Part shown: positions 1 to 10,954 of the stretch, piece after piece | Layout: each line of letters opens with the position of its first letter | How positions within the stretch are numbered: position 1 is the first letter of the stretch | Assembly (NCBI GenBank): GCA_039707465.1 | Contig: CM077649.1 | Span: 13,182,501-13,246,500, forward strand | DNA from: Rhabdophis nuchalis | Lineage: Eukaryota > Chordata > Lepidosauria > Squamata > Natricidae | Length of the DNA: 64,000 nt | Direction of reading: 5' to 3' | Notes under the pieces: generated by a model | Databases searched by the model: none | The model's input: the letters and a program-made list of their open reading frames with translations, nothing else | What the model was told of the DNA's origin: nothing | Translations under genes and position numbers: made by a program

Positions 1-1010
1 TTTTGGCCAAAAGTCCTCAGACTCCTTCTTAAATAAAGCTGACTTCTCTTTAGCCTTTTTTGTTTCTATAGAAGTATTTTCATACATAGAACTGTACTAA
101 AACCCTTTCGGAAACATCTGTTAGGGAAAAAGGCAAAAGAAGCATTTCTACTTCCAACTTTAGAAAGTTAAGAAATTCACTGGAATCTAAGGGCTACGAT
201 AATCCGGAGTATTTTAAGGTGCCAAGTAACGGATCTGAATCCCAAGTCAGGGGCTATAAAGAAGTTTAAAAGGGATTTACAGCTCTCTAAGTCTGAGTTA
301 CTCTGAAACAAACCTTAATCGAACAAGGGTGTATAAAGGGATAGAGATGTAAGCAGAAGAAACATCTGGATCTAGGTTTTGTTTGTTTCCTGGAGATTAG
401 CACCCTATTCCAAACAGAATTCTCAGTAAATTTCCAGTTAGCCCAGAAAATCTTACTTCTATGCAGTAACAAAGGATTTCTTTTAAAACCCAGAGTGGAA
501 CAGGAGAAAATAAATTGGTTTCTTGTCAAAGAGAGTGTTAGGCTCCTGTTGGTTGCCTTCATCAGGCCAGACTGCTATGAATCAAACTGCCCTCATGCCT
601 AGTAACTGGATGGAGAACAGATTGTGGGCAGATTCTGGCTAAGATCGCTGGACCAGTTATTCTACAAAAAGAAGAAAAAGTGCATTTGATATTCACCCGG
701 ATCTATGAAACAATTTTAGGCCCTTTTTTTTTTTAAAAAAAAAGGACTTTTTTTACCTTGATATATTTTCCCATTTGCTGTAGCCAGCAGCTTCTACAAA
801 AGCCAAACTGCACTTTGATTCACATCCAGGACGCTTCTGGCTTCCCGAGTAAACTACAGGATCGCACATAAACGTGTGGCCTCCTTGGGTAGAAACAGCC
901 TAAAGGGAAATAGATAAGACAGAGGGATGTCCCAGTTTATTAAAAACTGTGCCTTGTTGAACAAATTAGACGTTCAATTAATATAAGCAGAAATAATATG
1001 GACTGTGTGT
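1..1010. other. AT-rich sequence without recognised gene
   Basis: I see no repeat family, RNA gene or convincing coding frame here. The longest frame (287-562, minus) lacks any motif and has random-looking composition. There is a T/A homopolymer hairpin near 724-752. Confidence 0.5.
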
Positions 1011-1012
1011 GT

Positions 1013-1060
<48 letters not shown>
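1006..1060. repeat. (GT)n microsatellite
   Basis: A nearly pure GT dinucleotide run of about 50 bp follows a short GTGTGTGTGG start. It is not inside a recognised element. Confidence 0.95.
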
Positions 1061-1061
<1 letters not shown>

Positions 1062-1409
1062 CACATCACATATTGTTGGAAGGGATTGGGACTCTTTCTC
1101 CTCTAACCAGATTCGGGACTCCAAACTTTCCTGAAAGTTGATGTGTCATTGAGAAATACAAACCGAGGGGACTCCCAGTGTCACTAAGCGGGTGGCTTTA
1201 GAGGCTGCCTGGAATAGATCCTGGGCTGCAGAGAAACAGCGGGTAGGATCCGAAAGAACTTAAGCAATATCTAAATCGCACCTTCAACCTCAATGGTGGT
1301 GTTTGCTCAAAAGCCATTCTTCCTATCTGCAGCGTCCTTCCTGCCCGCCTTTCTAGCTATTTCGCCCCTATTCAGTCTTCCAAAATTGGTGACTATGTTC
1401 GTTAAGAAC

Positions 1410-1780
1410 CCAACAATTGCTAAGCAATGAAGCATTTTCTGCGGGAAAAAGCGTCGCCGCCCTTCCAAGGTATCACATCCATGCTACACCGGCCGTCAAG
1501 TTCTTGCTGCGCTCCGAGCCCTTCAGGTTTCCAGAGCTCGGAGCAGGCCAGAGCCTTTGTCCCGGGCCAGCCCGGCGTAGCGGAGGGGAAGGCGGCTGGT
1601 CGGTATACGCCGTTGGCGGGATGGCTGCTCCCCTGCAAATCGATCTGCGGTTTTCCGCTCTTGCTTGATGGGTGCCTGTTGCAGAATCCGCCTTGGAACA
1701 AAGTTTGCCTGGAGCGGTAAAAGTCGTTTGTTCTGGCGAGTGAAGCAAAAAGAGGAGCCTGCATATTATTTACCCGCAAG
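1410..1780. promoter_or_regulatory. CpG-dense block, possible CpG island
   Basis: About 25 or more CpG dinucleotides fall in roughly 370 bp, against almost none on either side, with local GC well above the surroundings. Overlapping open frames on both strands (for example 1420-1779 minus and 1427-1720 plus) are what GC-rich DNA gives by chance and show no domain. It matches none of the repeat families in the window. It could be a host promoter or first-exon island, or the GC-rich end of an unrecognised element. No splice-linked exon was identified, so function is inference. Confidence 0.4.
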
Positions 1781-1825
1781 TCCTTTTTTCTTGTCTGCTT
1801 TTCGGATTCATGATCTTCAATTCTA

Positions 1826-2400
1826 GTTTACTTTACTTTATTGTCATTGTACGTATACACACAGTTTACACACACTATTTATTTATTTGTTTGTTTGCTC
1901 ATTCATTCATTCATTTAATTTTGAAATTCACACAACCCCCAGAGACCAGGCCCAACACCCATAACAATCCCCAAACACACACCCCACCCACCCAAAAATC
2001 CCCACCCCTAAACCACCCAAACATCCACACAACAGCCCAAGTAGTGCCATCCAATAGCTCACTGATGGTGGCCCTTTAGTAGTTCCTTGTGGAGTGCAAT
2101 TATAGCTGTGGGATAAAAGCCATTCAGAAGATGTCCTAGTTTTAATTGTTCTGTATCTCCTGCCGGAAGGCAACAGTCTCAAAAGATGGTAAGCAGGATG
2201 GGAAGAGTCTCTGAGAATGTTATGCAACTTTCTCAAACAGCGAAGAGATGCCAAGATGTCATCCAGGACTGGTAGATGGTGCCCGGTGATATTCTGGGCA
2301 GTTTTAATGATTCTCTGTAGAGCTTTTTTGTCTGCTGCAGACCTGCTCCCATACCACGCAAGAATAGATCTTAAACTCTGATGTCTCAAAAAAAAAAAAC
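1826..2400 (-). mobile_element. Rex1-type LINE 3' fragment
   Basis: The minus strand of 1928-2443 encodes a reverse-transcriptase C-terminal tail: residues such as AWYGSRSAADKKALQ, IIKTAQNITG, SHPAYHLLRLLPSGRRYR. This is typical of Rex1/Babar-like non-LTR elements. The minus-strand 3' end, near 1830-1850, reads as ACAATGACAATAAAG, a tail I associate with Rex1. The frame is degraded and lacks the catalytic domain. Low-complexity CA-rich sequence (1925-2040) replaces part of the 3' region. Clade assignment is from memory of the family. Confidence 0.6.
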
Positions 2401-2439
2401 CCGAGGCCCTAAAAATTGCTGAAATACACACACAAACAC

Positions 2440-3755
2440 ACACATTGTGGCATGCTACTATATCACCTACAAATCAGTTCAACTTGAGGTTTATTATTAG
2501 AGGAGGAGAGATAGGCCTGTCCTTGGGCTTTTTTGGGCACTCATAGGGCACCATTTTCAGGGTCCATAAGTTTTTTGGGAAGGCAGCTTTAGTCTTACTC
2601 AACTGTTTATGTGGCTCCTAACCTGGTCTTCTTCCCTTGAGGAAAAGAATCCTGCCAACTTTACGGACTCACAGATTAGGGCACCAAACGCCATTTGCTT
2701 ATGTCCTGCTCAGGTGACTTCAGAGTGCAGACAGGATGCCTGGCCAGAAACAGATTCTGATTCAGGGGTTTAGTTCTCCAGAAGTGAGGGAGGGAGGGGG
2801 AGGAGAAAGGATAGGAGGGAAGGAGGGAAGCAGGGAGGGAGGGAGGGAGAGAGAGAGATGTCAAGTTGAAATGTTTTATCTGCAATTTATCTGCAATCTA
2901 CTTGGATGCCCTTCCCTGAAGACAGGGAAACTGACATTTAAGGCAGCAGCAGCAGCAGCAACAGGATGCTATGATTGGGCCACTCTAGTAATAAACCAGT
3001 TTGAACATGTGCAAATCATTCTAAGAGGATCTCTCCACAGACATTCTACGATCTCCTCCTGGAAAGGAAGACCAATGAAAGACAGGCGGAAGTTGCCTTA
3101 GTGAGTGTGCGCACAGGCGGTGGAGCTGGGAGAGACTGAACCTTCATGTCCTGAACAAATGGCTAATAGAATATTTTCATACTGGGCCAAACAGAACCTG
3201 TCACTGAGCCCAGAATAATCCAGTAAGGAGGAAAAATCTTCGCAATGCAATCTATCTGACCAGGAAGGTATGGCTTCTGTCTAGCAAAGGCTTTCTGGAT
3301 CCCACTAACATCAAATAATCTTCCTGCCTTTGATTAAATGTGGTCATTAAATGTTTTCTTTAAACTTTCCTATTAATAGATAAGGAGGTAAAGGAGTCCC
3401 TGAACATTTTACTCTGTTAGTTGTTTCCAACTACAAGGGCCATGCTCATCACTGTTTCTTCCTAGGAATATCAATGCATTAAAAATCCTTTACTAGAAAG
3501 AAATTGCACCATTCTAATTATTTCAGTTGTGTCTTAGTTTTCATAACATCAAGATGTCTTTTGATATTCTCCCCTTTGGTTTAATATCAGTTGTGATATG
3601 CATTCTAGGGGCCAGTCAATCATACTCTATTCCTGGATACTTTCTTTTATTGAGCTCCTTTTCTTTAACAATCATCCAACATTTCTTACTATCTAGCGTA
3701 TTCAGTTTGCAATGGGCATTCTTTTTTTTTTTATCATGTTTTCCTTCCTAGGTGG
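2440..3755. other. Unassigned sequence with purine-rich and AGC runs
   Basis: It contains a GGGA/GGAG-rich purine tract at about 2787-2860 and a short (AGC)n run at about 2943-2960. The frame at 2736-3101 owes its length to the purine tract and is not credible. Nothing else is recognised. Confidence 0.5.
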
Positions 3756-3758
3756 TCT

Positions 3759-4186
3759 TAATAATAATAATAATAAATAAATTTAATTTGTAGACCGCTC
3801 CCTCTCCCCGAAGGGACTCGGAGCGGTGCACAGGGGAATTAAAAACATACAAACATAAATACATCATAAATATATATAAAATCTGATTAAACAATTTATC
3901 CCTGCGCTAAAAACCCAAAATATTAAAAACTAAACCCCTTAAAAACCCAATTAAAACAATAAACAGATGACTAACCTAGGCCGGCCAAGCAGAAAAAGTG
4001 CGTTTTTAATTTTTGACGGAAGGAGCGGAGGTCCGTAGTTGTTCTAATTTCGGGGGGCAGGTCGTTCCAGAGGGTCGGGCCCACCACAGAGAAGGCCCTT
4101 CCCCTGGGCGCCGCCCGCTGGCATAGCCTAGTGGACGGCACCCGGAGAAGTCCCTCTCTGTGGGAGCGAATCGGCCACAGGGATGT
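3759..4186 (-). mobile_element. L2-clade LINE, 5'-truncated 3' end
   Basis: An (AAT)n tail at the left is followed, on the minus strand, by the tail hairpin (GGTGCACAGG / GGGACTCGGAGCGG) and the C-terminal coding region matching SHREGLLRVPSTR and GRAFSVVGPTLWNDLPP of the full-length copy at 34-38 kb. It contains no catalytic domain, so this is a dead fragment. Confidence 0.88.
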
Positions 4187-4547
4187 CTTGTCCTTACCTA
4201 TTACAAACTTTCCAAATTTCCCAAGACAGTTAATTCTGCTGTTTTGTCAGAAAATCAGGACTTCATTTTAGTCACAGAAGTCTATATCTACTCTATATAG
4301 GAATAAATCAGCCATATTTTTTTTAATATACTTATTTATTTATAAATGTGTATAATTTTGTGATGCTTTGCATTCAGAAGTCAAACAAGGTACTGACTTT
4401 CAAAAATTTGCCAATGATTTGGAAATATAGTCTGTTATTTCTTTAAAATTTGGTGCAGAACAATAAGAGGATAAGATTATAATAAGGACATTTTCTTAGA
4501 TATTATTGTACTCATTACTATAAATAATCACGTCAGAATCAAGTTTC

Positions 4548-4548
<1 letters not shown>
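4187..4548. other. AT-rich unassigned sequence
   Basis: Nothing recognised. The sequence is low in GC and has no open frame of note. Confidence 0.5.

Positions 4549-4628
<80 letters not shown>
4549..4628. repeat. (TATC)n array, about 20 copies
   Basis: A pure TATC (GATA on the other strand) tetranucleotide run of 80 bp. GATA arrays are the motif of snake Bkm satellite DNA. A second array of the same length lies at 29460-29539 in the opposite orientation. Confidence 0.97.
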
Positions 4629-5012
4629 ATATTCTCCAGGATGATCTTCGCTTCACCTGGCTGTTATAGTCTTCTAATGGTGTACCCATCACCACTGTAA
4701 ATTACTCCATGGTCATCCTTTTTTTCTTTTCCTTCTATCTTTCCCAGCATTATAGATTTTTCATGTACAAAATACGATAATTTGAAAAAGGTGATTTGTG
4801 AGAACTCTGGATTGATTTGTTTTATGACCTATGTTTGTTTCTTGGCTAGCCACAATATTCTCAAGTGTCTTCTCCAATATCAAAATTCAAAAATGCCCTC
4901 GCTTGCTTCCTCTGAACTTGATATTTCACCTCCATTGTAGCTATTAGAAAATGCAAAGCTTTTGAAATATATACAGTGCAGAGCAATATTTTTGAAACCA
5001 TACTCTATGACT
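4629..5012. other. Unassigned sequence
   Basis: Nothing recognised on either strand. Confidence 0.5.
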
Positions 5013-5457
5013 TTTTATTTTATTTATTTATTTATTTATCGAATTTCTATACCACCCTCTCCCCAAGTGGGACTCAGGGCGGTGCATAGGAATAATAAAA
5101 AATATAAATATAAATATACAAACAATCAAATAGATTTAAAATTGAATTAAATAATTTTGCCCGTGCTAAAACATAATTTAAACCCAACTAAAATCAGTAA
5201 TAAAAACAGCTATGCCAGGCCAGCCGCATGAAAGAAGTATGTTTTTAGTGACTGACGGAAGAGGCGAAGGTCCGTGATTGTGTGGAGATCTGGGGGGGGG
5301 GTTGTTCCAGAGGGCAGGGCCTGCCACAGAGAAGGCTCTTCCCCTGGGAGTCGCCAGCCGGCATTGTCTGGCGGACGGCACCCTAAGGAGGCCCTCCCTG
5401 TGGGAGCGGACAGGTCGGGTGGAGCTATGTGGCAGGAGGCGGTCCTGCAAGTAACCA
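5013..5457 (-). mobile_element. L2-clade LINE, 5'-truncated 3' end
   Basis: A TTTA-type tail at the left and the conserved tail hairpin (GGGACTCAGGGCGGTGCA) are followed by the minus-strand frame 5178-5450, which encodes RPVRSHREGLLRVPSARQ and GRAFSVAGPALWNN. This is the L2 C-terminal block. It ends where the homology stops, in sequence matching the codons for LQDRL. Confidence 0.88.
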
Positions 5458-5687
5458 GGTCACTTTCACTAATCCCTAAACTATACTCCTAGTAGTCTGC
5501 AGCGCTATGGTATTTCACAGGTTGTGGCTTATACGGACCCTAGCCTAAACTAATTTCTTCCTGAAAGAAAGAACACAATGACTTTCTTCTTTCTTAGCAC
5601 AAAGCTGCCTGAACTAGCCATTGAATCCTTCAGCATGGTAGGCCACAGTATCCTGTACTCTGCCCAAATCAGCAATCTGGTTTAGGA
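5458..5687. other. Unassigned sequence flanking the hAT element
   Basis: Nothing recognised. Its last bases lead into the target duplication GACCCAGG. Confidence 0.5.
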
Positions 5688-5695
5688 GACCCAGG
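5688..5695. repeat. Target-site duplication, left copy (GACCCAGG)
   Basis: Identical to 10947-10954 on the other side of the hAT element. Confidence 0.95.
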
Positions 5696-5880
5696 CAGTG
5701 GCGTAGCGTGGGTTGTCAGCGCCCGGGGCAAGGCAAGTAATTTGCGCCCCCCAACCCGTGGATTTTAGCACTCGAGTCTCTTCCACTAGATTAGTTAAAG
5801 AAATCCTTACCCGCTAAGCACATGTATTGTTTGTTATGAAAATACTGATGTAATTAAAGTAAAATGCATCTAAATACAAA

Positions 5881-5901
5881 TTTATTTTCAAACACTTTAT
5901 T
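5881..5901 (-). terminator. Polyadenylation signals for the hAT transposase
   Basis: Two AATAAA hexamers on the minus strand (plus-strand TTTATT at 5881-5886 and 5896-5901) lie about 300 bp past the transposase stop and inside the element. Confidence 0.5.
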
Positions 5902-6190
5902 GAGTGCGAACATGCATTACACATTCTCCACATTTTCAGCAGGTCTATGAATACAAATCTACAAATGTAGTAACCTAGCATGGGCCATGCTATTATATGT
6001 CGTCTCACAACCATCATATCAAGATGATATCAATATCAAGAACAAAAACTAAACATCAAAATGGAACCATACCCTGGAGATGATCCAGGACCTGGGCTAG
6101 ATGGAGTCAACTTCCTCAATCCTGTACCTCTAATTGTAATTCTTTAATAGAAGTGCAAGATATCAATCTGTATATAATATACAGATTAAT

Positions 6191-8668
6191 TTAAATTCGC
6201 CTGCTTTTAATTAGCGCAAATTTTTCAACAACGGAATTGAAATCTACATTAAAGTCTCTCTCAATGGACAGTATTGCTAGATTACTCAGTCTTTCTTGGC
6301 TCATTGTAGATCTCTGATATGTTTTAATTAGTTTAAGTTTTGAGAAACTTCTTTCACAACTCGCTGTAGAAACAGTGATAGTAAGAAAGATTCTTAATGT
6401 GACAACAAAGTTAGTTAAACTTTCTTGCAGCTTCCACTTATACACCCAGCGAAGCAAATCTAAAGCTGACCAGTTTGCAACCTGCTCATCAGGATTGACC
6501 TCCTTATACAAGATAATGTGGTGCCGAAGTCGAGTTATTTCGGTGAGCATAGATGCAGCATTCAATTCCGTGTACTGAGCACACGTGTGCTGAATTTGTT
6601 TCTTAATAAAATCATCTTTTTTAGTATCCAACAATGTTTGGATTTGCAAAAAAGCAAATCGCTTGTGCAGCGTATTCATCTGCGTAGTACGTTTTTTAAT
6701 TTCTGCCTGAAACTGATCAATTGCTTCCAGTTGTTCTCTCCTTGTTTCCTGTATTAAGGTCAAGCCAGCATCGCAACTGTTCTCACCATCCATCTTCTTG
6801 CGTCTTCCAACTCTTCTCTCTGTAGGTATGCAATAGGTTTTGCATACCTGCAGAGCTTTCTCAGTTGCCTTTGACACTAGACTATCCCGTTTTTCATGAC
6901 AAAATAAAGTCAATGCTTTTAACTTTTGCACGCATTGATCAAGCGCAAGTCCTTCTTGCTGCAGGTAGATCTGAGTATCATTTACTTCGGTTAGTACTGG
7001 GTTCCAAAAATGCAAGAAAGAGAAAAAAACATATGTCATTATGCAAACTAAAAGACTTCCTGCATCACCCCTGGTTTCAGAGGTTTCTTCCGGCCCATCT
7101 CTCAACGCTTCCAAAGCGTCTATTATTTTCTCAGTGTGTTCAGCAAGTACGCGTACAGCTTCATGCGTTGAACTCCATCTTGTGTTACACGATCGCTTTA
7201 CACGAATTGGTACATGTTTCTTAAGGATATCCCACCTGTGGGTGGAGCTTGAGAAAAATGAATACACCTTTTCCACAGTGCCAAAGAAAGTAACAGACTT
7301 TGTCCCAACACCAACTGCATGCATCCCAGCAAGATTGAGCGAGTGATTGTTACATGGCACAAACACTGCTTTGGGATTCATATCCAAAATACGTTTTTGT
7401 ACACCACTAATGTGTCCAGCCATAGTCGCAGCATTGTCGTATCCCTGGCCGTAACAATGCTCTAGTTTAAGGCCATCAGCTTGCAACTTGTCACAAATTT
7501 GTTTTGTAATGACATCAGCTGATTTTCCATATAACTGAATAAAGTCAATGAAAGACTCTGTCACATGGACTCCTGAATCTTCAATATGCACATATCGAAT
7601 CACTTGGGACATTTGGTCAGTGTGTGAAATATCAGGAGTGCTATCAAACATTATAGCAAAATACTTGGCCTTTATGATATTTTGAAAGATGACTGTTCGA
7701 ATGTGATCGCCGAGCAGGCTAATAAACTCATTCTGGCTCTGTGGAGAGAGATAGGACACAATGTGACCATCTGTGCGTCGTACTCTGTGAAGATGTTGTT
7801 TGGCAACTGGGTCATATTTGGCGAGTAACTTGAAAGTTTCTAAGAAATTTCCACAGTTACCATCTGTATTTAAATCTTCAGAGTGACCACGTAAGGGTAA
7901 GGTTTGCCTGGCTAGATACAGAACACAATCAAGTATTCTGACTAAGATTGCTTTCCATTTTTCAAATGACCTCTGTTGTGCAAGCTGGGCAGCAGCATCA
8001 ATAGTCTCCTGTTTATGCAGCCGCATTTCTAATTCTTTCCATATTGCAAATGCACTCAAGTGATATGAACTGCGCTCATGCTCTAGTAATCTAGGGCTTA
8101 ACTTTCTCCATGCATTGAATCCACTTGACTTTCCAAATGAACTTTTCCCTTTAGCCTTCTGAAAAAGCATGCAAGGAAAGCAATATGTAGCATTGTTTAC
8201 AGGAGAAAACACCAACCATGTCCTTAACATAGTCTCACCATTGTCCAAATGTATGTAGAACCAATCCTTGGAAAATGACCTGCCATTACTGTCTCTTGGA
8301 AACCATGCATCCTTATTCTGCAGTTCCTCTGTCCCTCGCCTGACAAGTTCAGTTTTCAAGGTTTCATCCATGGTTTCAGGCCAATAGCCAATATCAGTAT
8401 AAACTTTTTGGTCAATATTTTCTGGCAGATTTGGCTGAGTATAAACATCCTTAGATGAAACTATCTCTGCTTCTAATGCAGGAGCAGGAATGTCTACCGA
8501 CACAGGATCAGGATTATGAGTCTCCTGTGGTGCTGCTGATGGTCCTGCTGTAGTTTCAGCAGTACTCAACAAAAACCGGTGAAGGCTTCCAGCTAATTTA
8601 GCTTGTTGCTCTGTCTCTATCTTTCTCCTTTTCCTGCCTTGTGCACCAGATTCTTTTTTGTATGGCAT
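6191..8668 (-). CDS. hAT transposase, zinc finger MYM-type 1-like, 825 aa
   Basis: Predicted cut-and-paste transposase acting in the nucleus on the CAGTGGCG termini of its own element. Visible features in order are: a basic N-terminus (KK at 4-5, RKRRK at 12-16) that looks like a nuclear signal; a TTF-type zinc-binding region with C163-x2-C166 and H197/H203; a DUF4371-like core with a first catalytic aspartate in FDSTPD (about 342) and a second in GQGYDNAA (about 411); a CNNHSLNL block at about 439-446; and the hAT C-terminal dimerisation block (STASCERSFSKLKLIKT, about 755-800). No internal stop or frameshift is present, and the length fits full-length ZMYM1-like transposases. The ATG at 8668 is chosen because it precedes the basic segment and follows a strong splice-acceptor-like tract. 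The third catalytic acidic residue was not assigned with certainty. Confidence 0.9.
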   Translation of the reverse strand: MPYKKESGAQGRKRRKIETEQQAKLAGSLHRFLLSTAETTAGPSAAPQETHNPDPVSVDIPAPALEAEIVSSKDVYTQPNLPENIDQKVYTDIGYWPETMDETLKTELVRRGTEELQNKDAWFPRDSNGRSFSKDWFYIHLDNGETMLRTWLVFSPVNNATYCFPCMLFQKAKGKSSFGKSSGFNAWRKLSPRLLEHERSSYHLSAFAIWKELEMRLHKQETIDAAAQLAQQRSFEKWKAILVRILDCVLYLARQTLPLRGHSEDLNTDGNCGNFLETFKLLAKYDPVAKQHLHRVRRTDGHIVSYLSPQSQNEFISLLGDHIRTVIFQNIIKAKYFAIMFDSTPDISHTDQMSQVIRYVHIEDSGVHVTESFIDFIQLYGKSADVITKQICDKLQADGLKLEHCYGQGYDNAATMAGHISGVQKRILDMNPKAVFVPCNNHSLNLAGMHAVGVGTKSVTFFGTVEKVYSFFSSSTHRWDILKKHVPIRVKRSCNTRWSSTHEAVRVLAEHTEKIIDALEALRDGPEETSETRGDAGSLLVCIMTYVFFSFLHFWNPVLTEVNDTQIYLQQEGLALDQCVQKLKALTLFCHEKRDSLVSKATEKALQVCKTYCIPTERRVGRRKKMDGENSCDAGLTLIQETRREQLEAIDQFQAEIKKRTTQMNTLHKRFAFLQIQTLLDTKKDDFIKKQIQHTCAQYTELNAASMLTEITRLRHHIILYKEVNPDEQVANWSALDLLRWVYKWKLQESLTNFVVTLRIFLTITVSTASCERSFSKLKLIKTYQRSTMSQERLSNLAILSIERDFNVDFNSVVEKFALIKSRRI

Positions 8669-8695
8669 GATATAGGTGTAGTATTCTGCTAAAAT

Positions 8696-10788
8696 TCTAA
8701 AAAAAGAAAAAAAAGAAAATCACTTTCTTGCATTGCTGCACTTTTAGCACCCCTTCATTGTATAACCATTTCTTTACTCTTAACATAATGTTTATTCACC
8801 TTCATGCCTATTGCCTTACTCTTTCAGCAAAAATAAATAAATAAATTAAAGGTTGCTAGACCCACTGGCTTACGCTGCTGCCTGGTCTGGTCTGGTGTGG
8901 TTCTCTCCCGCGCTCAGCGCTGCGCTGGGCAGCCGCTGCACTGTCCCTCCCCCAGATAGTCCCTCGCTCTCTCTTCGCACCCACCGCACCGCACGCCTGG
9001 CACCAGGTTCTGTGGGTGTGGCCTCCCTTCAAAACTAATGAAACACTTAATCACTAAATGAACTGGGTAGAAGTTCCACTAAATTGAACAGGGTTGGCTC
9101 CCCAAAGCAGCCTGAATTATTTTGTATAGCAACGTTTATTCAGTGTCCTTGCCATCTGTTTATAACAGGTCTACTAGAAATATGAAGAAATAAACAAATA
9201 AATAACAAAGATCAAATGATACCTGAGGTTTGTATAAAATAAAAAAACAAATAATGATGAATTCACACATCGACAAGAAAATAGCAGATATTGCTATTTA
9301 TAACTCAATTTAGTTATTCACCAGTAGGCTTCTACCAAGTTACTTATTTAGAACAACCACAACCAAAAATGTTTTCTTTAACAAGTTCTCTCATGGACAT
9401 ATTGGTATAGTTTTCTTGGAAGTATTTTGCCACTGCCCTCTTCATTTCACCTTTCTAGTAAAGCCTACAATCAAGCAATTTCCTTGGCCACCCCTCCAGA
9501 TATCAATCAGGACACTCTGCTTTCCATGATTGGCCAAGTGTTGAAAAGTCAACAAACTGAGTAGTCATACAAATAAATATATATATAAATCCCTTATAAA
9601 ATCCACATTGAAATTTACAGAGGTGACATAAGGGGAATTGCATTAGCCATCTACATTCACTCACCCAAACTCTAGCAAGAAACAGGTAATATTCTCTCTT
9701 GAATGTGCCTCCTAATTTGATTTTTAATGTTTTATAACATTTTTCTAATTACAATAATCAAACTGTCAACTTGCTTTAATGTTTTCATAATTATATGTTC
9801 AACTCAACTAATTTAGTCATAATAGTTTAATTAGGAGTACAGTTCCAAAATATAGGTAGGTAAGTAAGTAGAGATAGACGGACAGATAGAGATAGAGATA
9901 TAATTTGAACATGTCTTACTCTCCCAATTCTCAAGGATACTTCTTACTGTGTTACTATATATGAATTAATTAACTTTGCAAACCTAAATGCAAATGAATC
10001 AGGATACACCAGTAGAATGGTATCTTTATTAAAAAATCAGTAGAGTTTCATATTTACAGAGTATGAGTGAACTTACAGAAGAAAACATACTGTATGAAAA
10101 AATGCCTTGCCCTTTACCTTAATGTTCTACATAAAACTAACCTATTAGACAATGATAAATGATAGCTGTAATCTTTTAGACAGTGATAAATGGTAGCAAA
10201 AATATTTGTATTATTCAGAGAAAAGAAAATAAGGAAATATGGCCATTTATAAGAGATTTGTTCTGCCAGCATATAAAAGAGACTAAGAAATAGTATGTAA
10301 ATAATAACAGCCAGACGCAGGAGAATGAAAAGAGGTATTTAACGACCGTTATCATTTTTAATTCGCAATGTCTTTAGAGGTGTACGATATAAACATATAA
10401 ATTTTTTTGCTCATAAATTCAACTCCAAAGTTGCAGAACGAAAAACAAAAGGCCTGTTGCGTGCTTGGAGGAACCTATTGAGCGTTCAGAGCCACGCTGT
10501 TTGAATCATTTTCCGGGCCGATTCCATATAAGAATCGAAACTAAGGTTTCGATCCTCCTCCTCTATTGCATCGCGACCGCGATCCTTTAAAAGGTTAAAA
10601 GGTAAGATATGTAGCCATACAAGTCTTTTTTCACCGAGAAGAAAAGGAAGATAGCTGACCTTGTATTTGATTCATACAACACTACCGGAGTCCGGAGAGC
10701 TTAATGGAAACGGGCGGATGGGATCGCAGGGAAAGGGTTAGGGTTTAGTACAGGCAGCCCACAGCAAAGAAGCAGAGCCGGAGTCACC
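8696..10788 (-). other. Putative 5' UTR intron of the hAT transposase
   Basis: On the minus strand a long pyrimidine run ends in TTTTTTTAG just before 8696, 28 bases upstream of the ATG, which is a good splice acceptor. At 10788/10787 the minus strand reads GCAG|GTGACT, a plausible donor, just downstream of the GC-rich promoter-like end. Removing about 2.09 kb would join a non-coding first exon to the coding exon. The interval itself is AT-rich with no other recognised gene. Inference from splice-site motifs only. Confidence 0.45.
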
Positions 10789-10870
10789 TGCAACAAACGG
10801 CCGCCGCCGCGGCGCCACCGCTTTCCTTCGGCTGCAGGATGAGCTGAGCGCGGCTATCACGTGGGCGGCG
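10785..10870 (-). promoter_or_regulatory. GC-rich candidate promoter of the hAT transposase
   Basis: The block is CpG-dense (GCCGCCGCCGCGGCGCC) and includes CACGTG followed by GGGCGG at about 10859-10867. It lies at the end from which the transposase would be transcribed. Position and motifs suggest a TATA-less promoter, but there is no direct evidence. Confidence 0.4.
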
Positions 10871-10946
10871 TGTCGAAGATTGCGCCCCCCAAAATGTTGC
10901 GCCCGGTGCGACCGGCACCCCCTGCACCCCCCACGCTACGCCACTG

Positions 10947-10954
10947 GACCCAGG
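10947..10954. repeat. Target-site duplication, right copy (GACCCAGG)
   Basis: Identical to 5688-5695; defines the right edge of the hAT element. Confidence 0.95.

Larger units (their letters stand above)
5696..10946 (-). mobile_element. Complete hAT DNA transposon (ZMYM1/Zaphod-like)
   Basis: The 5251-bp element begins CAGTGGCGTAGCGTGGG and ends with its exact reverse complement, a 17-bp perfect terminal inverted repeat. An 8-bp target duplication, GACCCAGG, lies at 5688-5695 and 10947-10954 without mismatch. Eight-base duplications and a CAG...CTG terminus are hAT features. The transposase reads leftwards, so the right end is the promoter end: it is CpG-rich at about 10790-10870 and holds an E-box CACGTG with an adjacent GC box near 10859-10867. 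The subterminal word TTGCGCCCCCCAA occurs near both ends in the same orientation. The perfect duplication and open transposase suggest a fairly recent insertion. It may still be mobile, but this cannot be shown from sequence alone. Confidence 0.95.

Noticed and set aside
287..562. 91-codon minus-strand frame
   Set aside because: No motif, no repeat match and no splice context; consistent with a chance frame.
1420..1779. Overlapping frames on both strands in the CpG-dense block
   Set aside because: Several frames open at once on both strands is a base-composition effect; no domain is visible.
2736..3101. 121-codon frame with GGERIGGKEGSREGG
   Set aside because: Translation of a GGGA/GGAG purine tract.
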